A stretch of DNA of 48,352 nt from an uncultured Ruminococcus sp. (GCA_902802985.1 CADCOE010000029.1:1-48352), one strand, 5' to 3'; positions 24,794-33,781 are shown, counted from the first letter of the stretch. A program made the numbers and translations. Notes: generated by a model from the sequence alone, not told the origin.

Positions 24794-25564
24794 ATGAAAA
24801 AGAACTTTAAAATGATCGTTGTTTGTCTTGCATTGCTTGTCACTGCGATTGTGCCCACGGGATGCGGAAAAGAGGAGGCTTCATCGAAAGCTCCGGAGCA
24901 GTCTGTTTCTGAACTTCAGCAAGAAAAAAGTGAGACATCGACCGCATCATCGTCATTGCCATCAGAGGAAACTGTGTCCGATGCAAGTGTTCCGCAGGAG
25001 TCATCCGAAAGAGCATCTCAATCTGAAAGTTCAGATGCGGACGTATCGGTCACTGTTAGCACGGAGGATGGTACCAGCTCATCAACCTCTCAAGAGGATA
25101 GCGATGGTTATTTCAGCGATGATGAACAAATTTCTTCCCTTCCTCACGAGGAGGCTTCTTCATTTACCGATAATGAAAAATTTAATGAACTTTTTGACAG
25201 CAACTCCCTTGACGCTGCCTATACGGAGGAAATGCTCAACAATGGCATCACCACTGCCCAAATGAGAGAAATTACTCAAAAATACAGCGAAAAATGGAAA
25301 GAAGAAGCGGATAAGGCATACAATCAACTGTCAGAGCTTCTTGCGGATCAGCCGGACGATAAAGCTGATCTCGATAAAACACAAACGGACTGGAAAAACG
25401 GTACAGAGTCAGTAGTAAGCAGTTATTATGAAGAAGGCCGCAGTGGCGAACACGGTACGATGGGGATGATCGTCGCAGATACGAATGTTTTGAATTACTA
25501 CAAGGCGAGAGCAGCTGTTTTGTATGAACAGATATACAACATAACAGGTGCATTTGAACTTTAA
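24794..25564 (+). CDS. Predicted lipoprotein with Ser/Glu-rich linker
   Basis: The 256-residue protein has a signal peptide (MKKNFKMIVVCLALLVTAIV) and an atypical lipobox PTGC with C24 as the lipidated cysteine. A Ser/Glu/Thr-rich linker (about residues 25-125) follows, then a helical C-terminal domain (about 140-255) with a YSEKWKEEADKAYNQL segment. I do not recognise the domain. The start is fixed by AAAGGAG (24777-24783) and the signal peptide. It lies in one operon with a second, shorter lipoprotein 17 nt downstream; the two helical domains may be related in role. Confidence 0.78.
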   Translation: MKKNFKMIVVCLALLVTAIVPTGCGKEEASSKAPEQSVSELQQEKSETSTASSSLPSEETVSDASVPQESSERASQSESSDADVSVTVSTEDGTSSSTSQEDSDGYFSDDEQISSLPHEEASSFTDNEKFNELFDSNSLDAAYTEEMLNNGITTAQMREITQKYSEKWKEEADKAYNQLSELLADQPDDKADLDKTQTDWKNGTESVVSSYYEEGRSGEHGTMGMIVADTNVLNYYKARAAVLYEQIYNITGAFEL

Positions 25565-25581
25565 GTCGACAGGAGCAGTTT

Positions 25582-26079
25582 ATGGGAGAAATTACAATAT
25601 TAAAACGTTCCTTCCTTTTTTTGGTGACAGCCGCAGTATTGTTTGTTCTGGCAGGCTGTTCCAACGAAACAGCACAACATAATGAACAGTATGTATCTCA
25701 AGTGAAAGAATTGGTTAATCAAACAGTAAATTATACCCGTGTAATGGTAACCAAAGAGAAGAATTTTAACTGTCATAATGAAGCAGAGGCCAAGGAATAC
25801 ATTGATACGCTGGACAAGCTTTCAGATATTTTTCAGAAAGTGATCACTCTGAATGCTTCTGAAGAATTTGATCAGCTCAACAAAGAATTGAGTCAGGAAA
25901 CAACCAGTGCATTGTCTGAAATATCCGAATTGAAAAGCCTTGCTGCTTACGCCATTGAAAAGGGTGATGATACCTTCTACCAAAGAGATAAAGCAGGAAT
26001 ACGGAAGGATTATGACGAACATTATCGACGTATGACAGAGCTTTCTTCCGAAATACAGACACAGTGGAGAAATGATTGA
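25582..26079 (+). CDS. Small predicted lipoprotein, helical
   Basis: The 165-residue protein has a signal peptide and a good lipobox LAGC (C26). The mature part of about 140 residues reads as a helical bundle rich in Glu, Lys and Gln (YVSQVKELVNQTVNYTR, then SALSEISELKSLA). No family is recognised. The ATG at 25582 follows AGGAG (25571-25575). It is the second gene of the lipoprotein operon, which ends at the terminator directly after it. Confidence 0.78.
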   Translation: MGEITILKRSFLFLVTAAVLFVLAGCSNETAQHNEQYVSQVKELVNQTVNYTRVMVTKEKNFNCHNEAEAKEYIDTLDKLSDIFQKVITLNASEEFDQLNKELSQETTSALSEISELKSLAAYAIEKGDDTFYQRDKAGIRKDYDEHYRRMTELSSEIQTQWRND

Positions 26080-26084
26080 TTTTT

Positions 26085-26118
26085 AGGCAGTATCGTGTGA
26101 TGACGATACTGCCTGTTT
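26085..26118 (+). terminator. Intrinsic terminator of the lipoprotein operon
   Basis: A perfect 12-bp stem, AGGCAGTATCGT (26085-26096) with ACGATACTGCCT (26103-26114), 6-nt loop, then a short GTTTTC tail. Confidence 0.85.
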
Positions 26119-26128
26119 TCGTTGCACA

Positions 26129-26167
26129 AAAAATCCTTTGATGCAGATGATACATCAAAGGATTTTT
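26129..26167. terminator. Bidirectional terminator, serving iscU
   Basis: A 15-bp perfect inverted repeat (26129-26143 with 26153-26167) starts with five A and ends with five T, so it works in both directions. It lies 6 nt beyond the iscU stop on the minus strand. Confidence 0.9.
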
Positions 26168-26173
26168 AGAGCG

Positions 26174-26575
26174 TTATTTGTTTTCAATTTCGGTATCGAG
26201 AGATTTTCCCTGTTTAGTGTAGTAGTCAGAAACGGCTGCTTTGATCGCTTCTTCTGCCAATACAGAGCAATGAACCTTTACTGGCGGCAGACCGTCCAAA
26301 GCTTCCATCACTGCTTGATTAGTAAGCTGTAATGCTTCCGGAATTGTCTTCCCTTTCACCAGTTCTGTTGCCATTGAGCTGGTAGCGATAGCGGCTCCGC
26401 AGCCGAATGTTTTGAATTTAACGTCGGTAATGGTTTCATCCTCTACTTTAATATACATTTTCATAATATCGCCGCATTTTGAGTTGCCTACTTCACCGAT
26501 ACCGTCTGCATCTTCAATTTCGCCGACATTTCTTGGATTTGCAAAATGATCCATTACTTTTTCACTGTATGCCAT
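26174..26575 (-). CDS. iscU: Iron-sulfur cluster scaffold protein (IscU/NifU N-terminal type)
   Basis: The scaffold on which the cysteine desulfurase builds Fe-S clusters. The 133-residue protein has the three cluster cysteines C34 (NSKCGD), C59 (FGCGAAIA) and C103 (VHCSVLAEEA), plus the conserved aspartate after C34. The ATG at 26575 follows AAAGGTG; the in-frame GTG at 26584 overlaps that site. It lies downstream of nifS on the same strand, the two-gene NifS/IscU unit usual in Clostridia. The symbol nifU is also used for such proteins. Confidence 0.95.
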   Translation of the reverse strand: MAYSEKVMDHFANPRNVGEIEDADGIGEVGNSKCGDIMKMYIKVEDETITDVKFKTFGCGAAIATSSMATELVKGKTIPEALQLTNQAVMEALDGLPPVKVHCSVLAEEAIKAAVSDYYTKQGKSLDTEIENK

Positions 26576-26604
26576 AGTTATCACCTTTCTTGATTGTTAT
26601 TGTT

Positions 26605-26626
26605 GGCAGTCAAGAGGTTGACTGCC
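26605..26626. repeat. Hairpin between nifS and iscU
   Basis: GGCAGTCAA (26605-26613) pairs perfectly with TTGACTGCC (26618-26626) over a 4-nt loop. It lies 30 nt upstream of iscU in the 157-nt gap of the nifS-iscU unit. No T-run follows on the minus strand, so it is more likely an mRNA processing or stability element than a terminator. Confidence 0.6.
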
Positions 26627-26732
26627 ATTGGATATTCCCCCGACAATTTTTTTCGAAGCCAGAGCAGAATTTTTGTTCCGGTCGGGTGCTTTAGTGTGGT
26701 ATCATCAACTGTGTTTTGTATGTGTCACCGAG

Positions 26733-27917
26733 TCAAGCAGTTTCCTTGATGATTTTTTCCCAGAGAGGGGACATAGAACGCAGACGTTCAATAATGGGCG
26801 GTGTTACCTCCAAGATGTAGTCTGCATCTGCATCGGTGTTTTCATCACTAAAAGTCAGTCTGAGTGAACCGTGAGCGATTTCGTGGGGCAGACCGATTGC
26901 CAGCAGTACATGGCTGGGGTCAAGTGAGCCGGAAGTACAAGCCGAACCGGAAGATGCTTCCACACCTTTTAGGTCGAGCATTAACAGCAGAGATTCTCCT
27001 TCAATTCCTTGGAAACACATATTGACATTACCGGGCAAACGATGTGTTCTGTCGCCATTAATGATAGAGCGGTCGATTTTCAGCAGACCGTCAATAATTT
27101 TATCACGGATTTTTTCAAGACGGACATTTCTTTCGGGCATATGTTCGATCGATTCTGTAAGAGCTTCAGCCATTCCGACGATACCTGCAATATTTTCTGT
27201 ACCGGCACGGAAACCTCGTTCCTGAGCGCCGCCGTGAATGAGGTTAGGCAGGCGAATACCTCTTCTTACATACAGTGCCCCTATCCCCTTGGGACCGTGA
27301 AATTTATGAGCCGAGCAAGAGAGCATATCCACACCCAGTTCACGCACATCCACAGGAATAGTTCCTACAGCCTGAACAGCGTCTGTATGGAAAAGAACAT
27401 TGTGCTGATGTGCGATTTCTGCCAGTTCCTTGATAGGCTGTATCGTACCTATTTCATTATTGGCGAGCATAATAGTAACCAAGGCGGTATCATCACGGAT
27501 CGCTTTTTCCAGTTCTTCGGGACGAACCAATCCATTTTCGTGAACATCCAGCAAAGTTATTTCAAAACCGTGTTTTTCAAGGTATTCCAATGTGTGGAGA
27601 ACGGCGTGATGTTCAAATTTGGTAGAGATAATATGCTTTTTCCCCTTTTTTTCGCCAAGTTCTGCGGCGCCTTTAATGGCATAATTATCAGCCTCGCTGC
27701 CGCCGGAAACAAAAATGATTTCGTTAGGCTTTGCGGCATTCAAGCTGTCAGCAATACTTTGGCGGGCATTGTCGATCGCTTTATGAGTTTGTGCACCAAG
27801 TCGGTACAAGCTGGACGGGTTACCGAAATATTCCGTCAAATACGGTTTCATTGCTTCAAATGCCCGTTCGGAGAGACGAGTGGTAGCAGCATTATCAGCA
27901 TATACTAATCCTGACAT
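26733..27917 (-). CDS. nifS: Cysteine desulfurase, NifS/IscS family
   Basis: This PLP enzyme takes sulfur from cysteine for Fe-S cluster and other thio-cofactor synthesis. With the ATG at 27917 it has 394 residues. The PLP lysine is K205 (SAHKFHGPKG) and the catalytic cysteine C327 lies in SGSACTSGS, the pattern of the group-I enzymes that serve IscU. Histidine and aspartate of the PLP pocket appear in EHHAV and HTDAVQA. A second in-frame ATG lies at 27932; 27917 has GAGGT at about 8 nt. It is followed by iscU. Promoter about 65 nt upstream. Confidence 0.95.
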   Translation of the reverse strand: MSGLVYADNAATTRLSERAFEAMKPYLTEYFGNPSSLYRLGAQTHKAIDNARQSIADSLNAAKPNEIIFVSGGSEADNYAIKGAAELGEKKGKKHIISTKFEHHAVLHTLEYLEKHGFEITLLDVHENGLVRPEELEKAIRDDTALVTIMLANNEIGTIQPIKELAEIAHQHNVLFHTDAVQAVGTIPVDVRELGVDMLSCSAHKFHGPKGIGALYVRRGIRLPNLIHGGAQERGFRAGTENIAGIVGMAEALTESIEHMPERNVRLEKIRDKIIDGLLKIDRSIINGDRTHRLPGNVNMCFQGIEGESLLLMLDLKGVEASSGSACTSGSLDPSHVLLAIGLPHEIAHGSLRLTFSDENTDADADYILEVTPPIIERLRSMSPLWEKIIKETA

Positions 27918-27981
27918 TTGTTCAGACCTCATTTCTATAAAATTGTGGGAAATAAAAGATTAATTTATTCCCGTTAGATAT

Positions 27982-28010
27982 ATCATACACCAAAAAAACA
28001 AATAAATCAA
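27982..28010 (-). promoter_or_regulatory. Predicted nifS promoter
   Basis: Minus strand: TTGATT (28010-28005), 17-nt spacer, TATGAT (27987-27982). It lies between nifS and the 61-bp repeat array, so nifS need not depend on read-through from rnhA. Confidence 0.6.
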
Positions 28011-28050
28011 TATTATTTCTATATTTCATATAAAATTACTATGTTTTATG

Positions 28051-28335
28051 ATACGCAGTAAGTTTGTATGATACAGAAGAACCACACTCGAGCGGAGTGT
28101 TCCCGTAGTCAATACGCAGTAAGTCTGTATGATAGGGAAGAACCACACCCGAGCGGAGTGCCTCCGCGGTCAATACGCAGTAAGTCTGTATGATAGGGAA
28201 AAACCATACCTGAGCGGAGTGCCTCCGCGGTCAATACGCAGTAAGCCCGTATGATAGGGAAAAACCATACCCGAGCGGAGTGCCTCCGCGGTCAATACGC
28301 AGTAAGCCCGTATGATAGGGAAAAACCATACCCGA
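28051..28335. repeat. 61-bp tandem repeat array, 4.7 copies
   Basis: Copies start at 28051, 28112, 28173, 28234 and 28295; the last is cut after 41 bp. There are no spacers. Copies 4 and 5 are identical over the shared part, while copy 1 is the most diverged, giving a left-to-right gradient. Each unit can form a small hairpin GCGGAG-TGC-CTCCGC (copies 2-4) and a second pairing ATACG with CGTAT (or TGTAT). 61 is not a multiple of 3 and no plausible gene runs through it. It lies between rnhA and nifS; the rest of the 420-nt gap holds the nifS promoter. Confidence 0.95.
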
Positions 28336-28353
28336 CCATTTTGTTGGGTAAGG

Positions 28354-28794
28354 CTATTTGGCGGCGTGTTCGGCACCTTTGCGTGCGAGAGCGTCACAGC
28401 GTTCATTTTCGGGATGTCCTGCGTGGCCTTTGACCCAAATGATTTTGATGTGGTGCTTGTCGATCAAGGCAAGAAGTTCTTCCCACAGTTCAGGGTTTTT
28501 GGCTTTGGATTTATCACTTTTGATCCAGTTGTTTTTTTGCCACTTTTTTGCCCATCCTTTAGTAATAGCATTGCATACATACTGGGAGTCGCTTGTTAAA
28601 GTGACATCACAAGGTTCTTTTAGGGCTTTCAGGGCTTCAATTACCGCTGTCATTTCCATACGGTTGTTGGTAGTGTTGACTTCACCGCCCCAAAGTTCCT
28701 TTTCGTGACCATTATAGCGAAGCAATGCTCCCCATCCTCCCGGTCCGGGGTTGCCGCTGCACGCTCCATCCGTGAATATTTCTACTTTTTTCAT
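28354..28794 (-). CDS. rnhA: Ribonuclease HI
   Basis: RNase HI removes the RNA strand of RNA-DNA hybrids. The 146-residue protein has the typical length and the full active site D9 ([11 protein letters not shown]), E47 (NRMEMTAV), D69 (TSDSQYV) and D134 (ERCDALA), with H124 in the flexible loop (KGHAGHPEN). The basic handle region [10 protein letters not shown] of the E. coli-type enzyme is present. It is a single-gene unit with a promoter upstream; its 3' end is 19 bp from the tandem repeat array. Confidence 0.97.
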   Translation of the reverse strand: MKKVEIFTDGACSGNPGPGGWGALLRYNGHEKELWGGEVNTTNNRMEMTAVIEALKALKEPCDVTLTSDSQYVCNAITKGWAKKWQKNNWIKSDKSKAKNPELWEELLALIDKHHIKIIWVKGHAGHPENERCDALARKGAEHAAK

Positions 28795-28856
28795 TGTATC
28801 TTACATTCCTTTCGATGCCGGTGTGTCAATGCACCAAACAGCAAATCGTTTTGAGT

Positions 28857-28885
28857 ATTATATCATTTATTGTTTTGGCAATCAA
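28857..28885 (-). promoter_or_regulatory. Predicted rnhA promoter
   Basis: Minus strand: TTGATT (28885-28880), 17-nt spacer, TATAAT (28862-28857), 63 nt upstream of rnhA. It diverges from the RNase J promoter at 28954. Confidence 0.75.
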
Positions 28886-28953
28886 GGGTATATCAGCGGT
28901 GTTAGGAAAGGGGGCTGGGAGAATTGATTTCCAGGAACCGACTGCCGTCAATC

Positions 28954-28982
28954 TTGACAGAAGAGAAAATTGGGAGTAAAAT
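28954..28982 (+). promoter_or_regulatory. Predicted RNase J promoter
   Basis: TTGACA (28954-28959), 17-nt spacer, TAAAAT (28977-28982). The leader to the GTG start is about 105 nt. The 300-nt gap between rnhA and RNase J holds only the two divergent promoters as far as I can see. Confidence 0.8.
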
Positions 28983-29094
28983 AGAACATATGATTTCGTG
29001 TTCGGAAATATAGTTAAATTGGCGAAAAAGACGAGCGGAACGGTAAAAAAATATTTAAAATGACTAATATATATTTAATGGAGGTAATTGAATA

Positions 29095-31077
29095 GTGGGA
29101 CCGGATTACAACAGAAGAAAAATGCCGAAAAACGGCAGGGGGAAAACCGTGCAGGGAACAAAATATCCCCAAAACAGAAATCAGAAGAAAAGATTTGTTT
29201 CGGAGCGGTCGGATACAAAGCTTTTTGAAAAAATTGTTCCTCCCCGCAGAATTGCAGATCAGCAGATCGGTGGAGAAAATATTGTTGTCAACGATATTCT
29301 TGCACTTGAAAAACGTGCGAAAACGACACAAACAGAAAAAACACTGCCACAACAACGTTATCATAAGCCAAATCAGAATAATTTTCAGCCTAAGTATCAA
29401 CAGTATCAGAGAAATGAAAACTGCTCGGTAAAGGTGACATTCCTTGGCGGTTTGAACGAAATAGGTAAAAATATTACGCTGTTTGAATGTAAAGACGATA
29501 TGTTCCTCCTTGATTGCGGTATGGCATTCCCAGACGGTGATATGCTTGGCGTAGACCTTGTTATTCCTGATTTTACTTATTTGGAACGCAACAAAGATAA
29601 ACTGAAGGGTATCGTCCTCACTCACGGTCACGAAGATCATATCGGTGCATTGCCGTATTTTCTGAGAAATATGAACCTGCCCGTATACGGAACGTCACTC
29701 ACACTGGGATTGGTAAGCAGTAAGCTCAAAGAGCATAATCTCCATAATAAAGCCAAATTGAATGTCGTTAACCCTGGTCAAAGAATACGTCTGGGTTGTA
29801 TGTCTATTGAATTTATCCACGTAAATCATTCCATACCGGATGCCGTGGGTGTGGCAATCCATACCCCCGCAGGCATTATTGTTCATACAGGTGACTTTAA
29901 AATTGATTGTACCCCGACAACAGGCGGAATGATCGATCTGGCACGATTTGCTGAACTCGGCAAGCAAGGTGTCCTTGCGCTGATGGCAGACTCTACTAAC
30001 GCTGAACGTGAAGGGTATACAATGACCGAACAAAAGGTAGCACATACGTTTGATCTACTCTTTAAAGAAGCAGAAAAAAACCGTATTATCATTGCTACTT
30101 TTGCCTCCAATATCGGCAGAATACAGCAGATACTCGACTGTGCTCAGAAATATGGCAGAAAAGTGGCTTTTTCGGGACGCAGTATGGTGAACAATATGAC
30201 GATCGCTTCCGAATTGGGATATGTCAAAGTACCTGACGGACTGATCATTGATATTGATATGCTGGGACACTATACCAAAGAAGAAGTGGTGCTGGTTACC
30301 ACAGGCAGTCAGGGGGAAACAATGTCGGCTTTGTCCAGAATGGCGTATTCCGATCACCGCAAGGTAGAGGTAGGACCTGATGATTGTATTATTATTTCGG
30401 CTAACCCTATTCCCGGCAATGAAAAAATGGTAGGAAATGTTGTTAACGAATTGATGAAACACGGCTGTAAAGTAGTGTATGAGTCGATGTACGAGGTGCA
30501 CGTGTCGGGACACGCCTGCCGTGAAGAATTGAAGATTATACACGGGCTGACAAAACCGAAATACTTTATCCCTGTGCACGGGGAGCAAAAACACTTAATG
30601 AAACACGCTAATCTGGCAATGGAAATGGGAATGCCCCGCTCCAATATATTTATCGGAGACATCGGTAATGTGATTGAGCTGAATAAGGCATATATGAAGC
30701 AGCTGCCCAGTGTACCGGCAGGAAAGGTCTTGGTAGATGGACTTGGAGTGGGAGATGTCGGCAGTATCGTACTGCGTGACAGGAGACATCTCGGACAGGA
30801 TGGTTTGATTGTGGTTGTTGTGACGTTGGATCGTGAGGACGGTCATATCGTGGCAGGACCCGATATTGTATCCAGAGGCTTTGTGTATGTTCGTGAAAGT
30901 GAACCGTTGATGGATGATGCCAGAGGTGCCGTTATTGATGCACTGGAAGAATGTGAGCGTCAGGGAGTACACGAATGGGGTGTTATCAAAAATACCGTTA
31001 AAGATGAGCTGTCTAAAGTTCTTTATGATAAAACACGCAGAAGCCCGATGATACTTCCCATCATTATGGAAATATAA
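29095..31077 (+). CDS. rnjA: Ribonuclease J
   Basis: RNase J is a metallo-beta-lactamase/beta-CASP nuclease with 5'-3' exonuclease and endonuclease activity, central to mRNA turnover in Firmicutes. The metal site H177-G-H179-E-D181-H182 follows an N-terminal extension of about 110 residues that is basic and rich in Asn, Gln and Lys (ProteinRNA-binding-like, low complexity). The core then follows (KVTFLGGLNEIGKN, GDFKID, ADSTNAE, SGHA, PVHGE) with the C-terminal domain. At 660 residues it is about 100 longer than usual because of that extension. GTG start with GGAGGT (29080-29085). Whether it is RnjA or RnjB cannot be settled here. Confidence 0.93.
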   Translation: MGPDYNRRKMPKNGRGKTVQGTKYPQNRNQKKRFVSERSDTKLFEKIVPPRRIADQQIGGENIVVNDILALEKRAKTTQTEKTLPQQRYHKPNQNNFQPKYQQYQRNENCSVKVTFLGGLNEIGKNITLFECKDDMFLLDCGMAFPDGDMLGVDLVIPDFTYLERNKDKLKGIVLTHGHEDHIGALPYFLRNMNLPVYGTSLTLGLVSSKLKEHNLHNKAKLNVVNPGQRIRLGCMSIEFIHVNHSIPDAVGVAIHTPAGIIVHTGDFKIDCTPTTGGMIDLARFAELGKQGVLALMADSTNAEREGYTMTEQKVAHTFDLLFKEAEKNRIIIATFASNIGRIQQILDCAQKYGRKVAFSGRSMVNNMTIASELGYVKVPDGLIIDIDMLGHYTKEEVVLVTTGSQGETMSALSRMAYSDHRKVEVGPDDCIIISANPIPGNEKMVGNVVNELMKHGCKVVYESMYEVHVSGHACREELKIIHGLTKPKYFIPVHGEQKHLMKHANLAMEMGMPRSNIFIGDIGNVIELNKAYMKQLPSVPAGKVLVDGLGVGDVGSIVLRDRRHLGQDGLIVVVVTLDREDGHIVAGPDIVSRGFVYVRESEPLMDDARGAVIDALEECERQGVHEWGVIKNTVKDELSKVLYDKTRRSPMILPIIMEI

Positions 31078-31123
31078 AGGAGCTGCCTCCTGCGGCACTT
31101 TGATAATACAGACAGAGGAAATA

Positions 31124-31153
31124 TCCTTCTTTTTTCTTTCTTCTTTCTTCTTT
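31124..31153 (+). other. 30-nt polypyrimidine tract
   Basis: An unbroken run of 30 pyrimidines, mostly TTTC/TTCT units, lies in the 113-nt gap between RNase J and gdpP. It ends 37 nt before the gdpP start. No terminator or promoter is clear in this gap, so the two genes may be co-transcribed through it. Confidence 0.8.
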
Positions 31154-31190
31154 ATTTCTGCATTTCTGCGACAGGGGGTGGGATGAAAGT

Positions 31191-33212
31191 ATGAAAAAAA
31201 GAAAATTTAAATTTGACAGAAAAGCAAATAAGTACGTTACACCGCTTTGTGCAGCATTTGCAGCGGCAATGTTTCTGATGGCAGCGATTTCGGCATTTTG
31301 GAACAGTCTTATTTTTGTAGCGGAAATGATTATTGCTTTTGGGGCATTTGCCATCGTGATGGTCGGTTTCCTGAACCTGAAACGCTATGTCACGCACATT
31401 GTTGCAGGCGGTATGAGTGCCATAGGTGACAATAAAGGTAAAACCATTAATAAGGTTTGTGCGGCGGCTGTCGTTATTGGTGAAAATAATGAAATATTGG
31501 CAGCCAATGAGCGGTTCAAGCAATCTCTCTGCAATGGGGAAAGCTGTATTTGTGATAATATAGCAGAGTATCTTTCTAACCATAATCCCGACGCTATCTA
31601 TGAAGATGACGGTACCGATACTTTTGTCAACGGCAGATGGTACACTGTGTTCGGTGTTAAAAACGGTGCGGCATCTGTGGTATACTTTCTTGACAATAAT
31701 GAGTATAAAACCAATTCGGACGAATATGTCAATTCACGGCCTGTCATTGCGATTGTTGCTTTTGACAATGCGTCCGAGCTGGAACGTGAAGCCGAGGACG
31801 GCAGAGCCGCACAGGTCATTGTTACTGTGGAACAGGCTATCGTCAAATGGGTAATGTCTACCACGGGCTTTTATAAAAAGCTCAGCGGCAGAAAGTATCT
31901 TGTCGTGATGGAAGAAAGAAACTTGAAGCAGTTTATTGACGAGAAATTTAAAATTCTCGAAGAAATACGCAGTATCAAAATCAATGATCAGCTTTGTGCA
32001 ACCATTTCCATTGGTATCGGACACGGTGCCGACAGCTATAAGGAAAACGAACTTTGGGCAAGACAGGCACTCGATATGGCACTTGGCAGAGGCGGAGATC
32101 AGGCAGCAGTCAAAAAAGCCGATAAATATCGCTTTTTCGGAGGTGTTTCCAAGGGCGTTGAAAAGCGTGATAAAGTACGTACCCGAGTGATCGCCGCTGC
32201 TTTGACCAACCACATCAACAACAGCAGCAATGTGTTGATTATGGGACACCGCTTTTCTGATCTTGATGCTGTGGGAGCGTCAGTGGGAATGTGGAGTGCC
32301 GTTGTCAAAGGACTCCACCGCAGTGCCTATATCGTTATCAATAAACAGCAGACGCTGGCGAAACCGCTGGTTGCTTCTTTTGAAAAAGCAGGTTTTGAGA
32401 GTATCTTCAAAACGGAAAGTGAAGCACTTGATATTCTGGATGAACATACATTGTTAATCATTGTCGATACCCATTCTCCCAACTTTTTGGAGTCAAGGAC
32501 AGTTTATGACAGATGTAAGCGTGTGGTGGTGATTGACCACCATCGTATGATGGTCAATCATATTGACAATGCCTTGGTATTTTACCACGAGCCGTATGCT
32601 TCTTCGGCATCGGAAATGACAGCAGAATTAGTGCAGTATCTCGGCAATGAATCTTTGAGCCGGCTCGAAAGCGAAGCCCTGCTCTCAGGAATTATGCTTG
32701 ATACGAAAAATTTTGTGCTCCGAACGGGTGTCCGCACTTTTGAAGCGGCAGCGTATTTACGCAGCAAGGGAGCAGACACTGTGGAAGTCAAGCGTCTGTT
32801 CTCCAATACCATAGATACCTATAAAGTGAAATATAAGCTGGTCAGCGAAGCAGAGATTTTTAATTACTGTGCGATAGCGGCAGCAGATGAACATATTCCC
32901 GATATACGCATCGTGTCAGCACAGGCGGCAGATGAGCTTTTGGGTATAGAAAATGTCAAGGCATCGTTTGTGATGTACAAAACGGGGAAAACAGTTAATA
33001 TCTCGGCACGTTCTCTCGGTGATCTCAACGTACAGGTCATTATGGAAGCACTCGGCGGCGGCGGTCATCAGACAATGGCAGCGTGTCAGATCGAGGGGAT
33101 CAGTATGGCAGAGGCAAGAGAGCGATTGGTGTCGATTATCAATGACCTTGATATTGACAAAAAGTCCGCTGTTACGGCGGCAAATAATAAAGGAAAAGAG
33201 GAAACAGTATGA
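31191..33212 (+). CDS. gdpP: Cyclic-di-AMP phosphodiesterase GdpP
   Basis: GdpP hydrolyses the essential second messenger c-di-AMP. The 673-residue protein has two N-terminal membrane helices (about 17-36 and 40-60), a degenerate PAS-like part, a degenerate GGDEF-like domain, and a DHH/DHHA1 catalytic part. The catalytic part has [14 protein letters not shown] (about 352-365), VDTHS, the DHH triplet at 449-451 and GGGGHQ near 622. This order is diagnostic. The start follows a G-rich site. Its stop overlaps the rplI start (ATGA), forming the widely conserved gdpP-rplI-dnaB unit. Confidence 0.95.
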   Translation: MKKRKFKFDRKANKYVTPLCAAFAAAMFLMAAISAFWNSLIFVAEMIIAFGAFAIVMVGFLNLKRYVTHIVAGGMSAIGDNKGKTINKVCAAAVVIGENNEILAANERFKQSLCNGESCICDNIAEYLSNHNPDAIYEDDGTDTFVNGRWYTVFGVKNGAASVVYFLDNNEYKTNSDEYVNSRPVIAIVAFDNASELEREAEDGRAAQVIVTVEQAIVKWVMSTTGFYKKLSGRKYLVVMEERNLKQFIDEKFKILEEIRSIKINDQLCATISIGIGHGADSYKENELWARQALDMALGRGGDQAAVKKADKYRFFGGVSKGVEKRDKVRTRVIAAALTNHINNSSNVLIMGHRFSDLDAVGASVGMWSAVVKGLHRSAYIVINKQQTLAKPLVASFEKAGFESIFKTESEALDILDEHTLLIIVDTHSPNFLESRTVYDRCKRVVVIDHHRMMVNHIDNALVFYHEPYASSASEMTAELVQYLGNESLSRLESEALLSGIMLDTKNFVLRTGVRTFEAAAYLRSKGADTVEVKRLFSNTIDTYKVKYKLVSEAEIFNYCAIAAADEHIPDIRIVSAQAADELLGIENVKASFVMYKTGKTVNISARSLGDLNVQVIMEALGGGGHQTMAACQIEGISMAEARERLVSIINDLDIDKKSAVTAANNKGKEETV

Positions 33213-33658
33213 AAGTAGTACTTTTGCAGGACGTAAAGGGAACAGGCAAAAAAGGGGAGATGGCGACCGTATCCGATGGATACGCAAGAAACTATCTTTT
33301 GCCGCATAAGCTTGCCAAGGAAGCAGATGCACAAGCAATCAATGAACTGAAAAATGCGGAGCAATCCAAAAAACACAAAATAGAGGTAGAAACTGCTCAG
33401 GCACAGACTAATGCCAAAAAACTGGAAGGACAGATACTGACACTGACGGCAAAAGCCGGACAGGGCGGCAGACTTTTTGGTTCTGTCACCAGCAAGGAAG
33501 TGGCAGCGGAATTACAGAAAAAATACGGTCTGTCGGTAGATAAGCGTAAGGTAATTCTGGACAGCGACATCAAGTCTTTCGGTACATTCGGTGCCGAAGT
33601 AAAACTCTACACCGGTATTTCTGCCAAAATTAAAATCAAAGTGGTAGAACAGGTTTGA
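33209..33658 (+). CDS. rplI: 50S ribosomal protein L9
   Basis: L9 binds 23S rRNA and helps maintain reading frame. The 149-residue protein has the N-domain [20 protein letters not shown] with GYARNYLLP, a long central helix rich in Lys/Glu/Gln (about 41-75) and the C-terminal domain [14 protein letters not shown]. All are canonical. It overlaps gdpP by 4 nt. Confidence 0.98.
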   Translation: MKVVLLQDVKGTGKKGEMATVSDGYARNYLLPHKLAKEADAQAINELKNAEQSKKHKIEVETAQAQTNAKKLEGQILTLTAKAGQGGRLFGSVTSKEVAAELQKKYGLSVDKRKVILDSDIKSFGTFGAEVKLYTGISAKIKIKVVEQV

Positions 33659-33707
33659 TGTGTGTATACAGTTATACATCCGTCTATATAAAACTAAAAC
33701 GAAATTT

Positions 33708-33751
33708 GCCCTGCCCAAGCTTTCACAGGCTTGGTGTTAGGGCTGATTTTT
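33708..33751 (+). terminator. Terminator or attenuator between rplI and dnaB
   Basis: GCCCT and CCAAGC (33708-33720) pair with GCTTGG and AGGGC (33729-33743) with a small internal loop, followed by a T-run to 33751. The T-run ends only 10 nt before the dnaB ribosome site, so read-through here would set dnaB expression. Confidence 0.65.
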
Positions 33752-33781
33752 ACGTACGGCAGGAGGCGAAAAAAAGAAAGT

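Noticed and set aside
28051..28335. CRISPR array
   Set aside because: The repeats are contiguous 61-bp units with no unique spacers, and no cas gene is near.
28170..28406. Minus-strand ORF of 78 codons across the tandem repeats
   Set aside because: The 61-bp unit shifts frame each copy, it overlaps the rnhA 3' end, and it has no ribosome site; it is an artefact of the repeats.
28794..28979. Small plus-strand ORF (61 codons) upstream of RNase J
   Set aside because: It has no ribosome site, overlaps both divergent promoters and shows no recognisable motif.
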